Part shown: piece after piece, positions 12,945 to 18,755 of the stretch
Layout of the letters: every line of letters begins with the position of its first letter
Numbering within the stretch: the first letter of the stretch is position 1
NCBI GenBank assembly: GCA_015233265.1
Contig: JADFXZ010000024.1
Location: forward strand, 1-18,755
Source: Nitrospirota bacterium
GTDB taxonomy: Bacteria > Nitrospirota > Thermodesulfovibrionia > Thermodesulfovibrionales > Magnetobacteriaceae
Reading direction: 5' to 3'
DNA length: 18,755 nt
The notes under the pieces: generated by a model
Told to the model about the DNA's origin: nothing
Database searches by the model: none
What the model saw: the letters and a program-made list of their open reading frames with translations, nothing else
Program-made: the position numbers and the translations under genes

Positions 12945-15037
12945 CGTCTATCCCCGCTTGTGCCCTGCATTATTTCCTGATTTCGTTGTAATTTCTTAGT
13001 AATCGGGATTGTGATTCTAAAGGTCGAGCCTCTGACGGCGTTATTGCTTACGGTGATTGTGCCCTTGTGTTCTGTGGCTATCCTATGGGCTATGGCCAGG
13101 CCAAGCCCTGTTCCGTTTTTCCGCCTTGAAAAATATGGTTGAAACAATTTCTCTTTGTCCTTTTCGTCTATGCCCACGCCGTTGTCCGATATGTCGATTA
13201 TAATATTAGAGGCGATCTCGTCCTCTGCCACTGTCACTGCTATTTTACCATTTTCCTCTATTGCCTGTATCGCGTTATCGAGAATATTTATCAGCATTCG
13301 CTTGAAATGTTCTCCGTCTATATTTATGGCCTTTATGTTCGTTTTATACTCAAGAGAAATTTCGATGTATTCATACTCACTGTAGAGATCGAGCACCTCG
13401 CCTACGAGGCCGTGCAGGTCTGTCAAAGATGGCTCGATATCCGGCATTGTGCCAAGTTTGGAAAACTCGTTTACTAGCCTTTGAAGCCCGTCGACTTCTC
13501 TTATTATCGTGGCGGTGGATTTTTCAATGACCTCAGAAAAGCGCACATCGGCACGTCTCCAGCGTTTGAGCAGTCTCTCGGCGGAGAGTTTAATAGGAGT
13601 TAAGGGATTCTTTATCTCATGCGTAAGGCGTTTGGCCACGTCCTGCCACGCGAGGGCCTTTTCAGCAAGTATCAGCTCCGTCAAATCGTCAAACACTACA
13701 AGCACTCCAACCGGATTCTTTGCGTTGTCTTTGAGCTGGATTATGAAGACCCTCAATACCATGTTCCTGCCGTTTATAGAGACCTTCAGCTGTTCTTTTT
13801 TACTGTAAAAATTATACAGGTTTATACCCCTTATAAACATCTCGAACTCTGAGGAGACTACGTTTTTAATAACCTCGGTATATGGCTTATTCAGGACATC
13901 CTCGGACTCGACCCCCAGTACCCCGCATGCGGCATCGTTTATGGTTATCACCTTGTTGTCGGCGTCGAGATAGATGACGCCGGAGTTTATATTGTAAATT
14001 ATATTTTCCATGAAAAGCCTTCTCCTGTCCGATTCGATATAGGCGCTATGCAGCGAGAGTTCAGTCTGTTTTATTTTTGTTATCATCTCGTTGAATGACC
14101 TAATGAGCATACCGATTTCGTCCTCCGCTGCAGGCTGTACGTAGATATTGAAGTTGCCTCCAGAGACATCCGCCGTTGCCTGAAGGAGATGTTGAATAGG
14201 TTGCGTGATTCCTCTGGATATTCTCAGTGCAATCCAGAGGGCCAGAAATACTACCAGCAGCGTAAAAAATCCCAATATCAGGAGGTAGTTGCCTTTGAGC
14301 GGTGTCTTAAATTCATTGAGTGTGACATAGCTTTGATGGGCCTTTTGGATTTCCCCGACTTTCTTCGTTATCTCAATCGGCGCTACAGTGGAAACCAGTA
14401 GTACCTCATCTATACGGTCATTTTTAGGAAGAGGAATCACTGCCGTTACGATGTCGGCCTCGTTGTAGACAAACACCTCAATGCCGGGCTTGCCCTTAAA
14501 GGCGTCTTTTATTGTCTCAGAGACGTCTTCTTTTGACTTGTCGAACTTTGCGGTCTTGTACCTTGGGGCCGGTGCTGCCCCCTTGCTTATGGCAATGGCG
14601 TCCTCGAATGTATTCTTACGTATCATGTCGTACGTATATGTGGCAAGGTCTTTTGCGTTGTCTATTGGTTTACTTATCGATGGGGTAAACCATTTATCTA
14701 TGTAGTTGGTAACAAGGCCGCTTGAGATAATAAAAAGCATTGCAGATGGCAAGAGCGTAATGCCCACAAAAATCGTTACCAATTTTGTTTTGAACTTGTA
14801 ACCTGTTATCTTATTTTTCTTCTCGAAATACAGCCTCAGGAGATTTCTGCTAACAAAAAAGGCAAGTGTCAGCAGGGCTAGCAGCGTGATGTTAAAAAGT
14901 GCCGCGAAAATCAGTCTATGAGTGATGTCTCCCTGTGGATTAATAAATGTCTCATGAATGGTAACCCCTGCCGCCACAACGACAATCACGACCAACGTAG
15001 GCGGAAGTATTTTTTTTAAAACAGTCTGCCGCGTCAT
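12941..15037 (-). CDS. ntrY: Membrane sensor histidine kinase, NtrY type
   Basis: 698 aa from ATG 15037, which overlaps the stop of the DUF4390 gene (ATGA). Predicted membrane segments lie at about 11–27, 42–62, 86–110 and 250–272, leaving an extracytoplasmic sensor region of about 140 residues between the last two. A HAMP domain (about 273–325) and a PAS domain (about 345–455) follow. The DHp helix has LTHEIKNPLTPIKLSAERL (phospho-His H473), and the HATPase_c domain has NILDNAIQA (584–592), DNGVGID (618–624) and GTGLGLAIA (642–650). All catalytic motifs are intact. It should phosphorylate the NtrX-type regulator encoded directly downstream. The TM/HAMP/PAS order is that of NtrY. The signal sensed is unknown. 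Confidence 0.92.
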   Translation of the reverse strand: MTRQTVLKKILPPTLVVIVVVAAGVTIHETFINPQGDITHRLIFAALFNITLLALLTLAFFVSRNLLRLYFEKKNKITGYKFKTKLVTIFVGITLLPSAMLFIISSGLVTNYIDKWFTPSISKPIDNAKDLATYTYDMIRKNTFEDAIAISKGAAPAPRYKTAKFDKSKEDVSETIKDAFKGKPGIEVFVYNEADIVTAVIPLPKNDRIDEVLLVSTVAPIEITKKVGEIQKAHQSYVTLNEFKTPLKGNYLLILGFFTLLVVFLALWIALRISRGITQPIQHLLQATADVSGGNFNIYVQPAAEDEIGMLIRSFNEMITKIKQTELSLHSAYIESDRRRLFMENIIYNINSGVIYLDADNKVITINDAACGVLGVESEDVLNKPYTEVIKNVVSSEFEMFIRGINLYNFYSKKEQLKVSINGRNMVLRVFIIQLKDNAKNPVGVLVVFDDLTELILAEKALAWQDVAKRLTHEIKNPLTPIKLSAERLLKRWRRADVRFSEVIEKSTATIIREVDGLQRLVNEFSKLGTMPDIEPSLTDLHGLVGEVLDLYSEYEYIEISLEYKTNIKAINIDGEHFKRMLINILDNAIQAIEENGKIAVTVAEDEIASNIIIDISDNGVGIDEKDKEKLFQPYFSRRKNGTGLGLAIAHRIATEHKGTITVSNNAVRGSTFRITIPITKKLQRNQEIMQGTSGDRR

Positions 15038-15606
15038 TTACCGCCTTTTATAACAATATCAGTGTCTTTTTTGATTTTAAAATCCTTGTCGTCAACAAAG
15101 AACAGCACGTAGCCGATGACCTGTGGAGGTTTTTTCTTTAACGATTCCACTGTAACCCTTATAAAGTACTGGTCGTTGTCGAAGAGGCCGCTCATGTCGA
15201 TTTTAATGTCTTTTACAGTGAGTGCCCATTTGAGCATGGATTTAAAGGACATAAATCTTTTCTCCAGTACGGCGGTCTCGTCCGATGATATAACCTTGTA
15301 TTCCCCTTTTACGGAGTTGGCCGCAATTGTCCTCGATATCCGCTTACCCTTGACAAACTCGTCCGGCCAGAAATTCCACCGCCTGAAGACATCTATGTAG
15401 AAGACATATTCTTTCTGCAGACCTTCTCGAATCAGAGAGGTTTGGCTTTCGTCTATGGAAAGTGTTACACTTACCGTTATGTCATTGCCTGAGACTGCGT
15501 ACTGGACACCGACGATTTCCTGCGCCGCGCCGTGTAACGGCTCAAGCAGCAGAAAAAGCATTAATAACAGGGCAGTGAGTGCTTTCAGTTTATTCATTTT
15601 TAACAT
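15034..15606 (-). CDS. DUF4390 exported protein upstream of ntrY
   Basis: About 190 aa. Starts ATG 15606 and ATG 15597 are both possible; the second gives the tidier signal peptide (MNKLKALTALLLMLFLLLEPLHGAAQ). A GTG at 15636 extends the frame but would lie upstream of the likely transcription start near 15618, so it is rejected. The mature protein is β-rich with paired segments such as DITVSVTLSIDES and EYVFYIDVFRRWNFWPDE, and ends in a basic tail. This matches DUF4390, a family I know mainly from its position directly ahead of ntrY-type kinases in several anaerobic lineages. It may be a periplasmic partner or input for the kinase; that role is inference from the fixed gene order and the ATGA overlap. 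Confidence 0.8.
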   Translation of the reverse strand: MLKMNKLKALTALLLMLFLLLEPLHGAAQEIVGVQYAVSGNDITVSVTLSIDESQTSLIREGLQKEYVFYIDVFRRWNFWPDEFVKGKRISRTIAANSVKGEYKVISSDETAVLEKRFMSFKSMLKWALTVKDIKIDMSGLFDNDQYFIRVTVESLKKKPPQVIGYVLFFVDDKDFKIKKDTDIVIKGGK

Positions 15607-15617
15607 AGGATGCCAGA

Positions 15618-15636
15618 AATGCCTATTATACCACAC
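15618..15636 (-). promoter_or_regulatory. Promoter with extended −10 ahead of DUF4390–ntrYX
   Basis: On the − strand a consensus TATAAT (15625–15630) is preceded by TGG, giving TGnTATAAT. Transcription would start near 15618, about 12 bases before ATG 15606. No good −35 box is visible, as is usual for extended −10 promoters. This site would drive DUF4390–ntrY–ntrX and possibly the genes after them. Confidence 0.5.
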
Positions 15637-15689
15637 ACAGGTAATTTATTCTTTATAATTACAGGTGCGCTCAGCCGAGGCTTGATAAT

Positions 15690-16376
15690 ATGAACGTATC
15701 ATTAAGACAAGCAGTAACGTTCCTGGTGCCGGCAGTTATACTAATGGCGGCACTGCCAGCGTTATTTCTCTATGCGGATAAGCGGATAGTTGACGCATTA
15801 AGGCTATTTTTGTCTGAACACGCCATTATAAGTGCGTTTCTCAAAGTAATCGACCCGATATGTTATTTCCTGTATCACGGCGCTACTCAAATCTTCGCCG
15901 CACTCATCTTATTTATAATAGGCAAATACTTTTACAGGCCACTATATATTCCTGGCCGGAAGTTTCTTTTTAGCCTCTGCGCATCCGGACTTACGGTGCA
16001 AATAATTAAACACCTTTTCGGCAGGGCACGACCGCGCATTACCGATAGCTTTATTGCCATTGGGCCGACTCTGCACACAGACTACGATTCCTTCCCCTCC
16101 GGTCACACGGCGCTCGCATTTTCGATTGCCTGCATTCTATCATCATACTTTAAGCGCTATAGCGTGGTATTTTATTCATTTGCAGCGCTGGCAGGTTTTG
16201 ACAGGGTGAAGACAGGGTCTCACTTCCCTTCCGATGTGCTGACAGGGGCGTTTGTTGGTCTTGTCGTCACGTCGGCCATTACGTCATGGTTAAAACCTAA
16301 GCTTCAGCGGGAGCGCACACTGCCATCCAATGAGAGGCTGGCCGCCGATACCGCCAGCACTCGTCATCAATCATAG
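15690..16376 (+). CDS. PAP2-family membrane phosphatase
   Basis: 228 aa from ATG 15690, with GAGG (15677–15680) 9 bases upstream. Several hydrophobic segments (about 8–28, 45–62, 65–82, 93–108, 138–152, 157–170, 184–198) make it a polytopic membrane protein. The three PAP2 motifs are complete: KHLFGRARP (K107, R114, P115), PSGH (136–139) and RVKTGSHFPSD (R172, H178, D182). Enzymes of this family remove phosphate from lipids such as undecaprenyl pyrophosphate, phosphatidic acid or lipid A; the substrate here cannot be told. The short polar tail is unremarkable. It is transcribed away from the ntrYX operon and toward the SPOR gene. A TATAAT at 15654–15659 may be its −10 element, without a clear −35. 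Confidence 0.88.
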   Translation: MNVSLRQAVTFLVPAVILMAALPALFLYADKRIVDALRLFLSEHAIISAFLKVIDPICYFLYHGATQIFAALILFIIGKYFYRPLYIPGRKFLFSLCASGLTVQIIKHLFGRARPRITDSFIAIGPTLHTDYDSFPSGHTALAFSIACILSSYFKRYSVVFYSFAALAGFDRVKTGSHFPSDVLTGAFVGLVVTSAITSWLKPKLQRERTLPSNERLAADTASTRHQS

Positions 16377-16396
16377 CAACGAGTCATAGCGTTGGC

Positions 16397-17962
16397 TCAG
16401 GACTTACGAAGTATCACATCCATCTTCTTAGTATCCTTCAGTTTTTTCATCGTTGCCATGGCGTCCGCTTTATTTTTGTACTTCCCGGCCAGAACCTTGT
16501 GAGACGAATTGCCCTTGGGGTCTGTTACAGTTAATATGCTTGCGGCATAGCCATCTTTTCTCAGAGAATCGGTGAGCCTCTTAGCGTTTGCCACATCTCT
16601 GAACGAACCAAGTTGTATGACATATAATCCTGACTCCTGAGTAGTTGCACGGCGTTTGGCTATGGGAGTTTTCACTTGATTTCTGAGATTTTTATTGCGG
16701 GCAGCCTTAACTTTCGGCGCTGGCTCAGCCGGGGAGGTATTTTTTGCCACCGTTGCAACGGGCTTTTCATCTGGTTGCACAACAGTTTTTTCAACGGGTT
16801 TCGCAACAGGCTGCTTTGTTTCCTGCTGCGTAAGTGCTGGTTTTGATTCTGCCGGTTCAGATTTTTTCACCTGTGGCTCAGGGGTATGAACCGGTGTTGG
16901 AGTTGGCGTATATGCCGGCGTTGCTGACGGCGTCGGAGTTGGGGTGTGAGTTGGAGTTGAGGAGGGCGTTGGCAGAGTCGATGCAACAGTAACTGGAGTT
17001 GCCTCAGGTTTTGGCGTGGCGGCAACTGGCTTTACCGCAGTTGCTACCGGGGTTGGCAGAGCTGCAACTGTGCTCTTTTGCGGCGTAGGCTGAGGCATAG
17101 GTGTAACGATTTTTTTCACGGGCGTTTGAGTAGTTTTTTGTGCAATCAAATTGGGCTCCGGTTTAGTGTCGTTGAAAAACAGCAGATATCCAGCTCCCAG
17201 GACAATTGCCAATGCGGCTATGGCCGTAATCACAAACAACTTTTTCCTTTTCGCGCGGCTTTCATTTATCGCTTTGAGGATATCGTCTTCATCCGAATCT
17301 ATTGCGGTGGTATCCTCTCCCATCGAATCATCTTCGTGGTCGGAGAAATCGGTATCACTATATTTATTTCCTGTTTGGTTTGGCGATTCGTGGTCGTTGA
17401 TTTTTATTGTGTTTTCATATGAGAAGCCCACCGTGGGGTCTGCGTCAGAGCGGAAAGCATCGGGGCTGCCATGGGTCGACACTCCAGAGGGGTCATCAGT
17501 CTTTTCGGTCAGGCCAAACTTAATATCTTCATGCTTTTCATCCTCGAGGGCGTAATCCTCGCCTTGCTCCGGTTGTTCCTCATCCGGTACTGACCACTCT
17601 ATGTGAGTTCTTATCTTTTGAAGCAAATCGTTTTTTTCAACGGGGAGCTTTACAGTATCCACTATTTTATATATTGTCCGGTATCTGTCATCGTATTTCT
17701 TCTCTATCTCGGAGAGCATAATAAACGGCAGGTGTTTTAAAGATTCTTCGTTTCGCAAATCTCTGATAACCTCATAGCCGCTGGCGTCGATTAACATGGA
17801 CTTAACCAGAACAACAACCGGATGTATTTGGAGGGCAGTTTCGAGGGCTTCGACCTTTGTCTTTGCGCTGTATACGGTATATCCCTCTGCCCGGAGGATT
17901 TCGCTTATCTGTTCTGTATTATTTCTATCATCATCTATGACAAGTATATTGTCGCCGTCCAT
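16397..17962 (-). CDS. Pseudo-receiver – transmembrane – SPOR domain protein
   Basis: 521 aa from ATG 17962; AGGGGGA stands 7 bases upstream. Residues 1–122 form a response-regulator receiver (ILVIDDD at 6–12, a Ser at 84 and KLPVE near 105–109), but the phospho-acceptor position 54 is Lys (VLVKSMLIDASGYE), so normal phosphorylation is unlikely. Residues 123–235 are acidic and probably disordered. KKLFVITAIAALAIVLGAGYLLFF (split as 240–251 and 252–263) is a single membrane span. Residues 265–400 are Pro/Thr/Val-rich with TPTPTP runs, a typical wall-spanning linker. Residues 444–521 (GLYVIQLGSFRDVANAKRL and onward) form a SPOR domain, which binds denuded septal peptidoglycan glycans. This links a cytoplasmic signalling-type domain to the division site. 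The combination is unusual, and its function is unknown. Confidence 0.85.
   Translation of the reverse strand: MDGDNILVIDDDRNNTEQISEILRAEGYTVYSAKTKVEALETALQIHPVVVLVKSMLIDASGYEVIRDLRNEESLKHLPFIMLSEIEKKYDDRYRTIYKIVDTVKLPVEKNDLLQKIRTHIEWSVPDEEQPEQGEDYALEDEKHEDIKFGLTEKTDDPSGVSTHGSPDAFRSDADPTVGFSYENTIKINDHESPNQTGNKYSDTDFSDHEDDSMGEDTTAIDSDEDDILKAINESRAKRKKLFVITAIAALAIVLGAGYLLFFNDTKPEPNLIAQKTTQTPVKKIVTPMPQPTPQKSTVAALPTPVATAVKPVAATPKPEATPVTVASTLPTPSSTPTHTPTPTPSATPAYTPTPTPVHTPEPQVKKSEPAESKPALTQQETKQPVAKPVEKTVVQPDEKPVATVAKNTSPAEPAPKVKAARNKNLRNQVKTPIAKRRATTQESGLYVIQLGSFRDVANAKRLTDSLRKDGYAASILTVTDPKGNSSHKVLAGKYKNKADAMATMKKLKDTKKMDVILRKS
16763..17170 (-). repeat. Low-complexity coding region, Pro/Thr-rich linker
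   Basis: This part of the SPOR gene encodes a stretch rich in Pro, Thr, Val and Ala, with a core of TPTPTP-like units (about 16877–16978). On the + strand it shows as repeated GTTGG/GGCGTTGG motifs. It probably spans the periplasm between the membrane segment and the SPOR domain. Confidence 0.75.
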
Positions 17963-18104
17963 AATATATCCCCCTATCTAAAATTATTCTACGATAGTAT
18001 TAACATTTCTGCCCAAATAATTCAACCCCCTATAAAATAATTCGGCAAAGGGGATATCTTGAACAGATTAGATTAGGGTCTTCGGCGCTGTTCATTAGAA
18101 TATT

Positions 18105-18284
18105 TTAGTCCTCGAAGGCGTCTTTGATATTAACTTGCAACCCCTCGATGGCCTGTAACTCCGGCAGGGCTATCCAGCACTCGGGGCATTTGCTTTCTCG
18201 TAGCTTGCCTTCCTCTCTGTCATATCCACTTTGTAAGCCCCTTTGTCCGGCAACTGTGTGTGTGTCGCTAGCACATCCCAAACA
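18105..18284 (-). pseudogene. Zinc-ribbon-like fragment
   Basis: On the − strand an open frame of 59 codons ends at TAA 18105–18107. It reads CLGCASDTHTVAGQRG, then KLRESKCPECWIALPELQ and ends VNIKDAFED: two CxxC knuckles separated by 28 residues, as in small zinc-ribbon proteins. A TGA lies directly before the first Cys (18285–18287), and no ATG or ribosome site is found. The only start inside is a TTG that would remove the first Cys. The 5' end is therefore lost or mutated. An alternative is a programmed or non-standard start, which I consider unlikely. Confidence 0.45.
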
Positions 18285-18304
18285 TCAAGCTGTGATTTCG
18301 TTGA

Positions 18305-18388
18305 CAGTTCAGGTGGCAGCGGTGTTACTATAGCTCAGATGGATTTGAAGATGATGCTAATGCAGTTGATATAGCGCGGGTGCAGTAA
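18305..18388 (+). pseudogene. Coding tail of a lost gene
   Basis: A 27-codon segment ending in CYYSSDGFEDDANAVDIARVQ and TAA (18386–18388). Its composition is protein-like, and its stop overlaps the ATG of the next frame as TAATG, a normal operon junction. A TGA at 18302–18304 cuts it off at the 5' side and no start is seen. Probably the 3' end of a broken gene. Confidence 0.35.
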
Positions 18389-18718
18389 TGCCAGTAGCAT
18401 TACTCAAAAGCAATGACTTTGCCCAGAGACTAACTCAAAGTGTCTCGATAGAGGAATTGCGTTTACTATAAATTGATATTTTAGATTATTTGAAGACTAA
18501 GCCTGATGATTATTTTGATCGAATGCTATATGAGATTAAACGATGTAGAAAATGCTGAGCTGACACTTAATAATTGTTATAAGCTTGTTAAGAGAATCGT
18601 GCCTTTTGGTTTAGCGATGTACAAGTCGGCGATTGAAAATATAAATGGCAACTGGAAAGAAGCTGTTTCGATAGTTCAAAAGTTGCTTAAAAATAATAAA
18701 CCAATGTCATTAACTTAG
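18388..18718 (+). pseudogene. TPR-like gene broken by a stop and a frameshift
   Basis: From ATG 18388 the frame reads MPVALLKSNDFAQRLTQSVSIEELRLL and hits TAA at 18469–18471. The same frame then continues IDILDYLKTKPDDYF. Near 18510–18520 the coding sense moves to the next frame, which gives IECYMRLNDVENAELTLNNC, later MYKSAIENINGNWKEAVSIVQKLL and a stop at 18716–18718. Joined, the pieces look like helix pairs of tetratricopeptide type (ECYMRLNDVENAELTL; GNWKEAVSIVQKLL). At least two lesions (stop, +1 shift) make a functional product unlikely. A shorter intact protein from ATG 18506 (70 aa) is possible but lacks a ribosome site. Confidence 0.45.
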
Positions 18719-18755
18719 CGTAGTTGTTTATAGGCAAAGGAGTATTGTCTAAAGT

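Larger units (their letters stand above)
17963..18755. other. Stretch without an intact gene; decayed remnants
   Basis: Nearly 800 bases carry no complete gene that I can support. From 17963 to 18104 I see only the upstream region of the SPOR gene. From 18105 on there are three coding remnants on both strands, described separately. Base composition is AT-rich at the right end (18440–18755). Confidence 0.6.

Noticed and set aside
12355..12999. Antisense open frame of 214 codons opposite ntrX
   Set aside because: Ser/Ile/Leu-rich shadow frame opposite conserved AAA+ and receiver coding sequence; no ribosome site.
15607..15636. GTG 15636 as the start of the DUF4390 protein
   Set aside because: It would lie upstream of the predicted transcription start and adds residues ahead of a standard signal peptide.
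16377..16394. CAACG...CGTTG inverted repeat between the convergent phosphatase and SPOR genes as a terminator
   Set aside because: Only five pairs with an eight-base loop and no T-run on either strand.
18124..18333. 69-codon + strand frame at the right edge
   Set aside because: It is antisense to the zinc-ribbon-like fragment and shows no protein-like features.

Overview
The window looks like chromosomal DNA of a Gram-negative, probably anaerobic bacterium. It carries a DUF4390–NtrY–NtrX operon, outer-envelope polysaccharide genes, SPOR and M23 cell-wall proteins and a PilZ protein. Together these suggest Nitrospirota or a Desulfobacterota-like lineage. That placement rests on gene content and general resemblance only and is of low confidence. 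No rRNA, tRNA, CRISPR array or insertion sequence was seen.

Left part (1–3941, + strand): this is the most interesting region. Two tandemly duplicated genes and one detached third copy (158–508, 576–926, 3591–3941) encode 116-aa exported proteins of the DUF4189 type with eight cysteines at identical positions. Between them lies what reads as a small RiPP (ribosomally made, modified peptide) locus. It has a 102-aa precursor-like peptide ending in three tandem Trp-X-Glu/Gln triads (WYE-WSQ-WSQ-G), a full radical SAM/SPASM maturase resembling the FxsB/GrrM cyclophane-forming group, and a second, divergent radical SAM protein whose start overlaps the first gene's stop (ATGA). No dedicated transporter or leader peptidase is next to it. 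Hairpins sit just upstream of the DUF4189 genes.

Middle part (4015–15606, almost certainly all − strand): reading in the direction of transcription, a promoter with a TGnTATAAT element precedes DUF4390–ntrY–ntrX, joined by ATGA overlaps. Next come a three-gene module of unknown function with tightly overlapping frames, an M23 (LytM-type) cell-wall peptidase, a 56-aa unknown protein and a GAF/histidine-kinase-like/PilZ protein with altered catalytic motifs. Last come a CE4 polysaccharide deacetylase and two GT4 glycosyltransferases. The tail of this series is a surface polysaccharide or LPS-core assembly group. The PilZ protein immediately upstream could link it to c-di-GMP.

Right part (15690–18755): a PAP2 phosphatase gene (+) faces a − strand gene for an unusual protein in which a receiver domain with Lys at the phospho-acceptor position is joined through a membrane segment and a Pro/Thr-rich linker to a C-terminal SPOR domain. 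The last ~790 bases hold no intact gene that I can support. They carry remnants: a zinc-ribbon-like fragment (−), a short coding tail (+) and a TPR-like reading frame broken by a stop and a frameshift (+).
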